Shown in pieces: positions 24,481 through 39,048 of a stretch of 64,000 bases of DNA. The DNA comes from Schizonepeta tenuifolia (lineage: Eukaryota; Streptophyta; Magnoliopsida; Lamiales; Lamiaceae): positions 34,927,522 through 34,991,521 of the forward strand of contig CM055956.1 in NCBI GenBank assembly GCA_029490685.1. The letters are read 5' to 3'. The stretch's first letter is position 1, and each line of letters opens with the position of its first letter. The position numbers were made by a program, and so were the translations under genes. The notes under the pieces were generated by a model. The model saw nothing but the letters and a program-made list of their open reading frames with translations, was not told the DNA's origin and ran no database searches.

Positions 24481-25761
24481 AATCTGCCGAATACGCACCA
24501 AAATAGTCACTTTTTCGCTTGTTTTGGACTCTCACGAAGTTCTCATAAAGCAAATTAATAGGAAAAGTGGATTTCGACTTTTTGGGGGATAGCCCTTGGA
24601 ATAAGGTTTCCAACGCCGCTTGAATCGGCCAAATCGGACAAATAGCCTAGAAGATATGGCAAAAATTGTGGAATTGCGCAAAACGGGACCCGACGGAAAA
24701 TCTATTTAGGCCATAACTTCTTCGTTTCTCGCCAGATTCGGTCGATCTTTATGTCGACGGAATCCTTATCTAAATGCCCAAGACCCCGCATGATTGGAAT
24801 TTCTATCCATCGTGCTGAACAAAGAGCTCCAATTTTTGGGCAGGGACCTAGTAGTACCCCCTAGGGGCCTGGGCTAAAAACTATTTTGGCCATAACTTCT
24901 TCGTTACTCGCCCGATTCGGTCTATCTTTATGTCCACAGAATCCTTATCGAAAAGCCTAAGACCCCTAATGATCGGAATTCCTATCCATCGTGCCAAACA
25001 AAGAGTTTCAATTTTCGGGCCGGGCCATAGGGGTTCGGGGGCTGAAAAATCATCCGAAACGAAATGTTGATTTTTTCTCACATTAGCACATTCACATGTA
25101 CTTATGGCATTTTAAAGTGAGCTTGCATTATTTGAAGGCCCAGATTGCGGGTAAATCGGCCGAGTACGCCCAAAAATAGTCAGTTTTTCGCTTGTTTTGG
25201 ACTCTCACGAAGTTTTCGTAAAGCAAAATAATAGAAAAAGTTGATTTTTACTTTTTGGGGGATAGCCCTTGGAATAACGTTTCCAACCCCGCTTGAATCG
25301 GCCAAATCGGACAAATAGCCTAGAAGTTATGGCAAAAATAGTGGAACTGCGCAAAACGGGACCCGACGCAAAAACTATTTTGGCCATAACTTCTTCGTTT
25401 CTCGCCCGATTCGGTCGATCTTTATGTCGACGGAATCCTTATCTAAAGGCCTAAGGCCCCGTATGATTGGAATTCCTATGCATCATGCTGAACAAAGAGC
25501 TCCAATTTTTGGGCCGGGCCCTAGGAGTACCCCCTAGGGGCCCGGGCTAAAAACTATTTTTGTCATAACTTATTCGTTACTCGCCCGATTCGGTCGATCT
25601 TTATGTCCACAGAATCCTTATCTAAAGGCCTAAGACCCCTAATAATCGGAATTCCTATCCATTGTGCCAAATAAAGAGTTTCAATTTTCGGGCCGGGCCC
25701 TAGGGTTACCACTAGGGGTTCGGGGGCTGAAAAATCATCCGAAACGAAATGTTTATTTTTC

Positions 25762-28700
25762 GCAGATTACCACATTCATATGTACTGGTGGTATTTTAAA
25801 GTGAGCTTGCGTAATTTGAAGGCCCAGATCGCGGGTAAATCGGTCGAATACGCCCAAAAATAGTCACTTTTTCGCTTGTTACGGACTCTCACGAAGTTCT
25901 CGTAAAGCAAATTAATAGGAAAAGTGGATTTCGACTTTTTGGGCGATAGCCCTTGGAATAAGGTTTCCAACGCCTCTTGTATCGGCCAAATCGGATAAAT
26001 AGCCTAGAAGATATGGCAAAAATAGTGGAAATGCGCAAAATGGGACCCGACGCAAAAACTATTTTGGCCATAACTTCTTCGTTTCTCGCCCGATTCGGTC
26101 GATCTTTATGTCGACGGAATCCTTATCTAAAGGCCCAAGGCCCCTCATGACTGGGATTCCTATGCATCGTGCTGAACAAAGAGCTCCAATTTTCGGGCCG
26201 GGCCCTAGGAGTACCCCCTAGGGGCCCGGGCTAAAAACTATTTTGGCCATAACTTATTCGTTACTCGCCCGATTCGGTCGATCTTTATGTCCACAGAATC
26301 CTTATCTAAAGGCCTAAGACCCCTAATAATCGGAATTCCTATCCATTGTGCCGGACAAAGAGTTTCAATTTTCGGGCCGGGCCCTAGGGTTACCACTAGG
26401 AGTTCGGGGGCTGAAAAATCATCCGAAACGAAATGTTTATTTTTTCGCACATTAGCACATTCATATGTACTGGTGGCATTTTAAAGTGAGCTTGCGTAAT
26501 TTGAAGGCCCAGATCGCGGGTAAATCGGCCGAATACGCCCCAAAATAGTCACTTTTTCGCTTGTTTTGGACTCTCACGAAGTTCTCATAAAGCAAATTAA
26601 TAGGGAAAGTGGATTTCGACTTTTTGGGGGATAGCCCTTGGAATAAGGTTTCCAACGCCGCTTGAATCGGCCAAATCGGACAAATAGCCTAGAAGATATG
26701 GCAAAAATTGTGGAATTGCGCAAAACGGGACCCGACGCAAAATCTATTTAGGCCATAACTTCTTCGTTTCTCGCAAGATTCGGTCGATCTTTATGTCGAC
26801 GGAATCGTTATCTAAATGCCCAAGATCCCGCATGATTGGAATTTCTATCCATCGTGCTGAACAAAGAGCTCCAATTTTTGGGCCGGGCCCTAGTAGTACC
26901 CCCTAGGGGCCTGGGCTAAAAACTATTTTGGCCATAACTTCTTCGTTACTCGCCCGATTCGGTCGATCTTTATGTCCACAGAATCCTTATATAAAGGCCT
27001 AAGACCACTAATGATCGGAATTCCTATGCATGGTGCCAAACAAAGAGTTTCAATTTTCGTGCCGGGCCCTAGGGGTTCGGGGGCTGAAAAATCATCCGAA
27101 ACGAAATGTTGATTTTTTCTCACATTAGCACATTCACATGTACTTATGGCATTTTAAAGTGAGCTTACATTATTTGAAGGCCCAGATTGCGGGTAAATCG
27201 GCCGAGTACGCCCTAAAATAGTCAGTTTTTCGCTTGTTTTGGACTCTCACGAAGTTATCGTAAAGCAAAATAATAGAAAAAGTGGATATTTACTTTTTGG
27301 GGGATAGCCCTTGGAATAAGGTTTCCAACCTCGCTTGAATCGGCAAAATCGGACAAATAGCCTAGAAGTTATGGCAAAAATAGTGGAACTGCGCAAAACG
27401 GGACCCGACGCAAATACTATTTTGGCCATAATTTCTTCGTTTCTCGCCCGATTCGGTCGATCTTTATGTCGACGGAATTCTTATCTCAAGGCCCAAGGCC
27501 CCGCATGATTGGAATTCCTATGCATCGTGCTGAACAAAGAGCTCCAATTTTTGGGCCGGGCCCTAGGAGTACCCCCTAGGGGCCCGGGCTAAAAACTATT
27601 TTGGCCATAACTTATTCGTTACTCGCCCGATTCGGTCGATCTTTATGTCCACAGAATCCTTATCTAAAGGCCTAAGACCCCTAATAATCGGAATTCCTAT
27701 CCATTGTGCCGAACAAAGAGTTTCAATTTTCGGGCCGGGCCCTAGGGTTACCACTAGGAGTTCGGGGGCTGAAAAATCATCCGAAACGAAATGTTTAGTT
27801 TTTTGCACATTAGCACATTCATATGTACTGGTGGCATTTTAAAGTGAGCTTGCGTAATTTGAAGGCCCAGATCGCGGATAAATCGGCCGAATACGCCCCA
27901 AAATAGTCACTTTTTTCGCTTGTTTTGGACTCTCACGAAGTTCTCGTAAAGCAAATTAATAGGAAAAGTGGATTTCAACTTTTTGGGGGATAGCCCTTGG
28001 AATAAGGTTTCCAACGCCGCTTGTATCGGCCAAATCGGACAAATAGCCTAGAAGATATGGCAAAAATAGTGGAATTGCGCAAAACGGGATCCGACGCAAA
28101 AACTATTTTGGCCATAACTTCTTCGTTTCTCGCCCAATTCGGTCGATCTTTATGTCGATGGAATCCTTATCTAAATGCCCAAGGCCCCGCATGATTGCAA
28201 TTCCTATGCATCGTGCTGAACAAAGAGCTCCAATTTTTGTGTCGGGCCCTAGGAGTACCCCCCTAGGGGCCCGGGCTAAAAAACTATTTTGGCCATAACT
28301 TATTCGTTACTCGCCCGATTCGGTCGATCTTTATGTCCACAGAATCCTTATCTAAAGGCCTAAGACCACTAATGATCGGAATTCCTATACATCTTGTCGA
28401 ACAAAGAGTTTCAATTTTCGGGCCGGGCCCTAGGCTTACCACTAGGGGTTCGGGGGCTGAAAAATAATCCGAAACGAAATGTTCATTTTTTCGCACATTA
28501 GCACATTCACATGTACTGGTGGCATTTTAAAGTGAGCTTGCGTAATTTGAAGGCCTAGATCGCGGGTAAATCTGCCGAATACGCACCAAAATAGTCACTT
28601 TTTCGCTTGTTTTGGACTCTCACGAAGTTCTCATAAAGCAAATTAATAGAAAAACTGGATTTCGACTTTTTGGGGAATAGCCCTTGGAATAAGGTTTCCA

Positions 28701-31700
28701 ACGCCGCTTGAATCGGCCAAATCGGACAAATAGCCTAGAAGATATGGCAAAAATTGTGGAATTGCGCAAAACGGGACCCAACGCAAAATCTATTTAGGCC
28801 ATAACTTCTTCGTTTCTCGCCAGATTCGGTCGATCTTTATGTCGACGGAATCCTTATCTAAATGCCCAAGACCCCGCATGATTGGAATTTCTATCCATCG
28901 TGCTGAACAAAGAGCTCCAATTTTTGGGCCGGGCCCTAGTAGTACCCCCTAGGGGCATGGGCTAAAAACTATTTTGGCCATAACTTCTTCGTTACTCGCA
29001 CGATTCAGTCGATCTTTATGTCCACAGAATCCTTATCTAAAGGCCTTAGACCCCTAATGATCGGAATTCCTATCCATCGTGCCAAACAAAGAGTTTCAAT
29101 TTTCGGGCCGGGCCTAGGGGTTAGGGGGCTGAAAAATCATCCGAAATGAAATGTTGATTTTTTCTCACATTAGCACATTCACATGTACTTATGGCATTTT
29201 AAAGTGAGCTTGCATTATTTGAAGGCCCAGATTGCGGGTAAATCGGCCGAGTACGCCCAAAAATAGTCAGTTTTTCGCTTGTTTTGGACTCTCACGAAGT
29301 TTTCGTAAAGCAAAATAATAGAAAAAGTTGATTTTTACTTTTTGGGGGATAGCCCTTGGAATAACGTTTCCAACCCCGCTTGAATCGGCCAAATCGGACA
29401 AATAGCCTAGAAGTTATGGCAAAAATAGTGGAACTGCGCAAAACGGGACCCGACGCAAAAACTATTTTGGCCATAACTTCTTCGTTTCTCGCCCGATTTG
29501 GTCGATCTTTATGTCGACGGAATCCTTATCTAAAGGCCTAAGGCCCCGTATGATTGGAATTCCTATGCATCATGCTGAACAAAGAGCTCCAATTTTTGGG
29601 CCGGGCCCTAGGAGTACCCCCTAGGGGCCCGGGCTAAAAACTATTTTTGTCATAACTTATTCGTTACTCGCCCGATTCGGTCGATCTTTATGTCCACAGA
29701 ATCCTTATCTAAAGGCCTAAGACCCCTAATAATCGGAATTCCTATCCATTGTGCCAAATAAAGAGTTTCAATTTTCGGGCCGGGCCCTAGGGTTACCACT
29801 AGGGGTTCGGGGGCTGAAAAATCATCCGAAACGAAATGTTTATTTTTCGCAGATTACCACATTCATATGTACTGGTGGTATTTTAAAGTGAGCTTGCGTA
29901 ATTTGAAGGCCCAGATCGCGGGTAAATCGGTCGAATACGCCCAAAAATAGTCACTTTTTCGCTTGTTACGGACTCTCACGAAGTTCTCGTAAAGCAAATT
30001 AATAGGAAAAGTGGATTTCGACTTTTTGGGCGATAGCCCTTGGAATAAGGTTTCCAACGCCTCTTGTATCGGCCAAATCGGATAAATAGCCTAGAAGATA
30101 TGGCAAAAATAGTGGAAATGCGCAAAATGGGACCCGACGCAAAAACTATTTTGGCCATAACTTCTTCGTTTCTCGCCCGATTCGGTCGATCTTTATGTCG
30201 ACGGAATCCTTATCTAAAGGCCCAAGGCCCCTCATGACTGGGATTCCTATGCATCGTGCTGAACAAAGAGCTCCAATTTTCGGGCCGGGCCCTAGGAGTA
30301 CCCCCTAGGGGCCCGGGCTAAAAACTATTTTGGCCATAACTTATTCGTTACTCGCCCGATTCGGTCGATCTTTATGTCCACAGAATCCTTATCTAAAGGC
30401 CTAAGACCCCTAATAATCGGAATTCCTATCCATTGTGCCGGACAAAGAGTTTCAATTTTCGGGCCGGGCCCTAGGGTTACCACTAGGAGTTCGGGGGCTG
30501 AAAAATCATCCGAAACGAAATGTTTATTTTTTCGCACATTAGCACATTCATATGTACTGGTGGCATTTTAAAGTGAGCTTGCGTAATTTGAAGGCCCAGA
30601 TCGCGGGTAAATCGGCCGAATACGCCCCAAAATAGTCACTTTTTCGCTTGTTTTGGACTCTCACGAAGTTCTCATAAAGCAAATTAATAGGGAAAGTGGA
30701 TTTCGACTTTTTGGGGGATAGCCCTTGGAATAAGGTTTCCAACGCCGCTTGAATCGGCCAAATCGGACAAATAGCCTAGAAGATATGGCAAAAATTGTGG
30801 AATTGCGCAAAACGGGACCCGACGCAAAATCTATTTAGGCCATAACTTCTTCGTTTCTCGCAAGATTCGGTCGATCTTTATGTCGACGGAATCGTTATCT
30901 AAATGCCCAAGACCCCGCATGATTGGAATTTCTATCCATCGTGCTGAACAAAGAGCTCCAATTTTTGGGCCGGGCCCTAGTAGTACCCCCTAGGGGCCTG
31001 GGCTAAAAACTATTTTGGCCATAACTTCTTCGTTACTCGCCCGATTCGGTCGATCTTTATGTCCACAGAATCCTTATATAAAGGCCTAAGACCACTAATG
31101 ATCGGAATTCCTATGCATGGTGCCAAACAAAGAGTTTCAATTTTCGGGCCGGGCCCTAGGGGTTCGGGGGCTGAAAAATCATCCGAAACGAAATGTTGAT
31201 TTTTTCTCACATTAGCACATTCACATGTACTTATGGCATTTTAAAGTGAGCTTGCATTATTTGAAGGCCCAGATTGCGGGTAAATCGGCCGAGTACGCCC
31301 TAAAATAGTCAGTTTTTCGCTTGTTTTGGACTCTCACGAAGTTATCGTAAAGCAAAATAATAGAAAAAGTGGATATTTACTTTTTGGGGGATAGCCCTTG
31401 GAATAAGGTTTCCAACCTCGCTTGAATCGGCAAAATCGGACAAATAGCCTAGAAGTTATGGCAAAAATAGTGGAACTGCGCAAAACGGGACCCGACGCAA
31501 ATACTATTTTGGCCATAATTTCTTCGTTTCTCGCCCGATTCGGTCGATCTTTATGTCGACGGAATTCTTATCTCAAGGCCCAAGGCCCCGCATGATTGGA
31601 ATTCCTATGCATCGTGCTGAACAAAGAGCTCCAATTTTTGGGCCGGGCCCTAGGAGTACCCCCTAGGGGCCCGGGCTAAAAACTATTTTGGCCATAACTT

Positions 31701-34700
31701 ATTCGTTACTCGCCCGATTCGGTCGATCTTTATGTCCACACAATCCTTATCTAAAGGCCTAAGACCACTAATGATCGGAATTCCTATACATCTTGTCGAA
31801 CAAAGAGTTTCAATTTTCGGGCCGGGCCCTAGGCTTACCACTAGGGGTTCGGGGGCTGAAAAATAATCCGAAACGAAATGTTCATTTTTTCGCACATTAG
31901 CACATTCACATGTACTGGTGGCATTTTAAAGTGAGCTTGCGTAATTTGAAGGCCTAGATCGCGGGTAAATCTGCCGAATACGCACCAAAATAGTCACTTT
32001 TTCGCTTGTTTTGGACTCTCACGAAGTTCTCATAAAGCAAATTAATAGGAAAACTGGATTTCGACTTTTTGGGGAATAGCCCTTGGAATAAGGTTTCCAA
32101 CGCCGCTTGAATCGGCCAAATCGGACAAATAGCCTAGAAGATATGGCAAAAATTGTGGAATTGCGCAAAACGGGACCCGACGCAAAATCTATTTAGGCCA
32201 TAACTTCTTCGTTTCTCGCCAGATTCGGTCGATCTTTATGTCGACGGAATCCTTATCTAAATGCCCAAGACCCCGCATGATTGGAATTTCTATCCATCGT
32301 GCTGAACAAAGAGCTCCAATTTTTGGGCCGGGCCCTAGTAGTACCCCCTAGGGGCCTGGGCTAAAAACTATTTTGGCCATAACTTCTTCGTTACTCGCAC
32401 GATTCAGTCGATCTTTATGTCCACAGAATCCTTATCTAAAGGCCTTAGACCCCTAATGATCGGAATTCCTATCCATCGTGCCAAACAAAGAGTTTCAATT
32501 TTCGGGCCGGGCCTAGGGGTTCGGGGGCTGAAAAATCATCCGAAATGAAATGTTGATTTTTTCTCACATTAGCACATTCACATGTACTTATGGCATTTTA
32601 AATTGAGCTTGCATTATTTTAAGGCCTAGATTGCGGGTAAATCGGCCGAGTACGCCCTAAAATAGTCAGTTTTTTGCTTGTTTTGGACTCTCACGAAATT
32701 ATCGTAAAGCAAAAAAATAGGAAAAGTGGATTTTTACTTTTTGGGGGATAACCCTTGGAATAAGGTTTCCAACCCCGCTTGAATCGGCCAAATCGGACAA
32801 ATAGCCTAGAAGTTATGGCAAAAATAGTGGAACTGCGCAAAACGGGACCCGACGCAAAAACTATTTTGGCCATAACTTCTTCGTTTCTCGTCCGATTCGG
32901 TCGATCTTTATGTCGACGGAATCCTTATCTCAAGGCCCAAGGCCCCGCATGATTGGAATTCCTATGCATCGTGCTGAACAAAGAGCTCCAATTTTTGGGC
33001 CGGGCCCTAGGAGTACCCCCTAGGGGCCCGGGCTAAAAACTATTTTGGCCATAACTTATTCGTTACTCGCCCGATTCGGTCGATCTTTATGTCCACAGAA
33101 TCCTTATCTAAAGGCCTAAGACCCCTAATAATCGGAATTCCTATCCATTGTGCCGAACAAAGAGTTTCAATTTTCGGGCCGGGCCCTAGGGTTACCACTA
33201 GGAGTTCGGGGGCTGAAAAATCATCCGAAACGAAATGTTTATTTTTTCGCACATTAGCACATTCATATGTACTGGTGGCATTTTAAAGTGAGCTTGCGTA
33301 ATTTGAAGGCCCAGATCGCGGGTAAATCGGCCGAATACGCCCCAAAATAGTCACTTTTTCGCTTGTTTTGGACTCTCACGAAGTTCTCGTAAAGCAAATT
33401 AATAGGAAAAGTGGATTTCAACTTTTTGGGGGATAGCCCTTGTAATAAAGTTTCCAACGCCGCTTGTATCGGCCAAATCGGACAAATAGCCTAGAAGATA
33501 TGGCAAAAATAGTGGAACTGCGCGAAACGGGACCCGACGCAAAAACTATTTTGGCCATAACTTCTTCGTTTCTCGCCCAATTCGGTCGATCTTTATGTCG
33601 ATGGAATCCTTATCTAAATGCCCAAGGGCCCGCATGATTGGAATTCCTATGCATCGTGCTGAACAAAGAGCTCCAATTTTTGGGCCGGGCCCTAGGAGTA
33701 ACCCCTAGGGGCCCGGGCTAAAAACTATTTTGGCCATAACTTATTCGTTACTCGCCCGATTCGGTCGATCTTTATGTCCACAGAATCCTTTTCTAAAGGC
33801 CTAAGACCACTAATGATCGGAATTCCTATACATCTTGTCGAACAAAGAGTTTCAATTTTTGGGCCGGGCCCTAGGGTTACCACTAGGGGTTTGGGGGCTG
33901 AAAAATAATCCGAAACGAAATGTTCATTTTTTCGCACATTAGCACATTCACATGTACTGGTGGCATTTTAAAGTGAGCTTGCGTAATTTGAAGGCCTAGA
34001 TCGCGGGTAAATCTGCCGAATACCCACCAAAATAGTCACTTTTTCGCTTGTTTTGGACTCTCACGAAGTTCTCATAAAGCAAATTAATAGGAAAACTGGA
34101 TTTCGACTTTTTGGGGAATAGCCCTTGGAATAAGGTTTCCAACGCCGCTTGAATCGGCCAAATCGGACAAATAGCCTAGAAGATATGGCAAAAATTGTGG
34201 AATTGCGCAAAACGGGACCCGACGCAAAATCTATTTAGGCCATAACTTCTTCGTTTCTCGCCAGATTCGGTCGATCTTTATGTCGACGGAATCCTTATCT
34301 AAATGCCCAAGACCCCGCATGATTGGAATTTCTATCCATCGTGCTGAACAAAGAGCTCCAATTTTTAGGCCGGGCCCTAATAGTACCCCCTAGGGGCGTG
34401 GGCTAAAAACTATTTTGGCCATAACTTATTCGTTACTCGCACGATTCAGTCGATCTTTATGTCCACAGAATCCTTATCTAAAGGCCTAAGACCCCTAATG
34501 ATCGGAATTCCTATCCATCGTGCCAAACAAAGAGTTTCAATTTTCGGGCCGGGCTTAGGGGTTCGGGGGCTGAAAAATCATCCGAAATGAAATGTTGATT
34601 TTTTCTCACATTAGCACATTCACATGTACTTATGGCATTTTAAAGTGAGCTTGCATTATTTTAAGGCCTAGATTGCGGGTAAATCGGCCGAGTACGCCCT

Positions 34701-36340
34701 AAAATAGTCAGTTTTTTGCTTGTTTTGGACTCTCACGAAGTTATCGTAAAGCAAAATAATAGGAAAAGTGGATTTTTACTTTTTGGGGGATAACCCTTGG
34801 AATAAGGTTTCCAACCCCGCTTGAATCGGCCAAATCGGACAAATAGCCTAGAAGTTATGGCAAAAATAGTGGAACTGCGCAAAACGGGACCCGACGCAAA
34901 AACTATTTTGGCCATAACTTCTTCGTTTCTCGTCCGATTCGGTCGATCTTTATGTCGACGGAATCCTTATCTCAAGGCCCAAGGCCCCGCATGATTGGAA
35001 TTCCTATGCATCGTGCTGAACAAAGAGTTTCAATTTTCGGGCCGGGCCCTAGGGTTACCACTAGGGGTTCGGGCGCTGAAAAATAATCCGAAACGAAATG
35101 TTGATTTTTTCGCAGATTAGCACATTCATATGTACTGGTGGCATTTTAAAGTGAGCTTGCGTAATTTGAAGGCCTAGATCACGGGTAAATCTGCCGAATA
35201 CGCACCAAAATAGTCACTTTTTCGCTTGTTTTGGACTCTCATGAAGTTCTCATAATGCAAATTAATAGGAAACGTGGATTTCGACTTTTTGGGGGATAGC
35301 TCTTGGAATAAGGTTTCTAACGCCGCTTGAATCGGCCATATCGGACAAATAGCCTAGAAGATATGGCAAAAATAATGGAATTGCGCAAAACGGGACCCGA
35401 CGCAAAATCTATTTTGGCCATAACTTCTTCGTTTCTCGCCAGATTCGGTCGAACTTTATATCGACAGAATCCTTATCTAAATGCCCAAGACCCCGCATGA
35501 TTGGAATTCCTATCCATCGTGCTGAACAAAGAGCTCCAATTTTTGGGCCGGGCCCTAGTATTACCCCCTAGGGGCCTGGGCTAAAAACTATTTTGGCCAT
35601 AACTTCTTCGTTACTCGCCCGATTCGGTCAATCTTTATGTCCACAGAATCCTTATCTAAAGGCCTAAGACCCCTAATGATCGGAATTCCTATCCATCGTG
35701 CCGAACAAAGAGTTTCAATTTTCGGGCCGGGCCCTAGGGTTACCACTAGGGGTTCGGGGGCTGAAAAATCATCCGAAACGAAATGTTTATTTTTTCGCAC
35801 ATTAGCATATTCATATGTACTGGTGGCATTTTAAAGTGAGCTTGTGTAATTTGAAGGCCCAGATCGCGGGTAGATCGGCGGAATATGCCCCAAAATAGTC
35901 ACTTTTTCGCTTGTTTTGGACTCTCACGAAGTTTTCGTAAAGCAAAATAATAGGAAAAGTGGATTTTTACTCTTTGGGGGATAGCCCTTGGAATAAGGTT
36001 TCCAACCCCGCTTGAATCGGCCAAATCGGACGAATAGCCTAGAAGTTATGGCAAAAATAGTGGAACTGCGCAAAACGGGACCTGACGCAAAAACTATTTT
36101 GGCCATAACTTCTTCGTTTCTCGCCAGATTCGGTCGATCTTTATGTCGACGGAATCCTTATCTAAAGGCCCAAGGCCCCGCATGATTGGAATACCTATGC
36201 ATCGTGCTGAACAAAGAGCTCCAATTTTTGGGCCGAGCCCTAGGAGTACCCCCTAGGGGCCCGGGTTAAAAACTATTTTGGCCATAACTTATTCGTTACT
36301 CGCCCGATTCGGTCGATCTTTATGTCCACAGAATCCTTAC
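25762..36340 (+). repeat. Second copy of the 1-10578 segment
   Basis: Sixteen successive landmarks (25792, 26477, 27150, 27835, 28523, 29195, 29879, 30564, 31237, 31922, 32594, 33279, 33964, 34636, 35142, 35827) lie 25759-25762 bp after those of the first copy. It includes the six-unit repeat (25762-29848), the five-unit derivative with the same hybrid unit at 31237, and the same 506 bp unit at 34636. Differences are mostly homopolymer length and single-base indels, concentrated in the part matching 6580-10578. Position 36340 corresponds to the left edge of the gap, and here the array continues normally. Confidence 0.93.
34636..35141 (+). repeat. 506 bp unit: second copy of A/B fusion 1
   Basis: This is identical in structure to the unit at 8876. 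It is followed by the same variant unit (GATCACGGGTAAATC, GTCGAACTTTATATCGAC), which confirms co-duplication within the 10.6 kb segment. Confidence 0.9.
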
Positions 36341-37867
36341 CTAAAGGCCTAAGACCACTAATGATCGGAATTCCTATCCATCGTGCCGAACAAAGAGTTT
36401 CAATTTTCGGGCCGGGCCCTAGGGTTACCACTAGGGGTTCGGGGGCTGAAAAATCATCCGAAACGAAATGTTTATTTTTTCGCACATTAGCATATTCATA
36501 TGTTCTGGTGGCATTTTATAGTGAGCTTGTGTAATTTGAAGGCCCAGATCGCGGGTAGATCGGCCGAATATGCCCCAAAATAGTCACTTTTTCGCTTGTT
36601 TTGGACTCTCACGAAGTTCTCGTAAAGCAAATTAATAGGAAAAGTGGATTTCGACTTTTTGGGGGATAGCCCTTGGAATAAGGTTTCCAACGCCGCTTTA
36701 ATCGGCTAAATCGGACAAATAGCCTAGAAGATATGGCAAAAATAGTGGAACTGCGCAAAACGGGACCCGACGCAAAAACTATTTTGGCCATAACTTCTAC
36801 GTTTCTTGCCCGATTCGGTCGATCTTTATGTCCATGGAATCCTTATCTAAATGCCCAAGGCCCCGCATGATTGTAATTCCTATGCATCGTGCTGAACAAA
36901 GAGCTCCAATTTTTGGGCCGGGCCCTAAGAGTACCCCCTAGGGGCCCGGGCTAAAAACTATTTTGGCCATAACTTATTCGTTACTCGCCCGATTCGGTCG
37001 ATCTTTATGTCCACAGAATCCTTATCTAAAGGCCTAAGACCCCTAATGATCGAAATTCGTATCCATCGTGCCAAACAAAGAGTTTCAATTTTCGGGCCGG
37101 GCCCTAGGGTTACCACTAGGGGTTCGGTGTTGAAAAATAATTCGAAACGAAATGTTGATTTTTTCGCACATTAGCACATTCATATGTACTAGTGGCATTT
37201 TAAAGTGAGCTTGCATAATTTGAAGGCCTAGATCGCGGGTAAATCTGCCGAATACGCACCAAAATAGTCACTTTTTCGCTTGTTTTGGACTCTCACGAAG
37301 TTCTCATAAAGAAAATTAATAGGAAAAGTAGATTTCGACTTTTTGGGGGATAGCCATTGGAATAAGGTTTCCAACGCCGCTTGAATCGGCCAAATCGGAC
37401 AAATAGCCTAGAAGATATGGCAAAAATAGTGGAATTGCGCAAAACTGGACCCGACGCAAAATCTATTTAGGCCATAACTTCTTCGTTTCTCGCCAGATTC
37501 GGTCAATCTCTATGTCGACGGAATCCTTATCTAAATGCCCAAGACCCCGCATGATTGAAATTTCTATCCATCGTGCTGAACAAAGAGCTCCAACTTTGGG
37601 CCGGGCCCTAGTAGTACCCCCTAGGAGCCTGGGCTAAAAACTATTTTGGCCATAATATCTTCGTTACTCGCCCGATTCGGTCGATCTTTATGTCCACAGA
37701 ATCCTTATCTAAAGGCCTAAGATCCTTAATGATCAGAAATCCTATCCATCGTGCCGAACAAAGAGTTTCAATTTTCCGGCCGGGCCCTAGGGGTTCGGAG
37801 GCTCAAAAATCATCCGAAACGAAATGTTGATTTTTTCGCACATTAGCACATTCACAGGTACTGGTGG

Positions 37868-38375
37868 CTTTTTAAAGTGAGCTTGCGTAATTTGAAGGCC
37901 CAGATCGCGGGTAAATCGGCCGAATACTGCCCCAAAATAGTCACTTTTTTCGCTTGTTTTGGACTCTCACGAAGTTCTCGTAAAGCAAAATAATAGGAAA
38001 AGTGGATTTCGACTTTTTGGGGGATAGCCCTTGGAATAAAGTTTCCAACGCCGCTTGAATCGGCCAAATCGGACAAATAGCCTAGAAGATATGGCAAAAA
38101 TAGTGGAACTGCGCAAAACGGGACCTGACGCAAAAACTATTTTGGCCATAACTTCTTCGTTTCTCGCCCGATTCGGTCGACCTTTATGTCGACGGAATCC
38201 TTATCTAAATGCCCAAGGCCCCGCATGATTGGAATTCCTATGCATCGTGCCGAACAAAGAGTTTCAATTTTCGGGCCGGGCCCTAGGGTTACCACTAGGG
38301 GTTCAGGGGCTGAAAAATCATCCGAAACGAAATGTTGATTTTTTCTCACATTAGCATATTCACATGTACTTATGG
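37868..38375 (+). repeat. 508 bp unit: A/B fusion 3
   Basis: A-type GCCCAAGGCCCCGCATG passes into B-type CGTGCCGAACAAAGAGTTTC between about 38235 and 38262. The combination of flanking variants differs from fusion 1. Confidence 0.87.
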
Positions 38376-39048
38376 TATTTTAAAGTGAGCTTGCATTATT
38401 TGAAGGCCCAGATTGCGGGTTAATCGGCCGAGTACGCCCTAAAATAGTCAGTTTTTCGCTTGTTTTGGACTCTCACAAACTTTTCGTAAAACAAAATAAT
38501 AGGAAAAGTGGATTTTTACTTTTTGGGGGATAGCCCTCTGAATAAGGTTTCCAACGCCGCTTGAATCGGCCAAATCGGACAAATAGCCTAGAAGTTATGG
38601 CAAAAATAGTGGAACTACGCAAAACGGGACACGACGCAAAAATTATTTTGGCCATAACTTCTTTGTTTCTTGCCCGATTCGGTCGATCTTTATGTCGATG
38701 AAATCCTTATCCAAAGGCCCAAGTCCCCGCATGATTGGAATTCCTATCCATCGTTCTGAAGAAAGAGCTCCAATTTTTGGGCCGGGCCCTATGAGTACCA
38801 CCGAGGGGCCTGGGTTAAAAACTATTTTGGCCATAACTTCTTCGTTACTCGCCCGATTCGGTCGATCTTTATGTCCACAGAATCCTTATCTAAAGGCCTA
38901 AGACACCTAATGATCGGAATTCCTATCCATCGTGCCGAACAAAGAGTTTCAATTTTCGGGCATGGCCCAAGGGGTTCGGGGGCTGAAAAATCATCCGAAA
39001 CGAAATGTTGATTTTTTCGCAGATTAGAACATTCAAATGTACTTATGG

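Larger units (their letters stand above)
19133..25761 (+). repeat. Diverged trimer-type units
   Basis: Units start at 19163, 19851, 20536, 21209, 21895, 22402, 23075, 23759, 24443 and 25108. Lengths follow the L/S pattern except 21895 (507 bp) and 24443 (665 bp). The marker unit with TCTGCCGAATACGCACC returns at 20536, 22402 and 24443. The final unit, at 25108, is nearly identical to those at 3433 and 29195, so high similarity to the six-unit repeat begins shortly before 25762. Confidence 0.82.
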
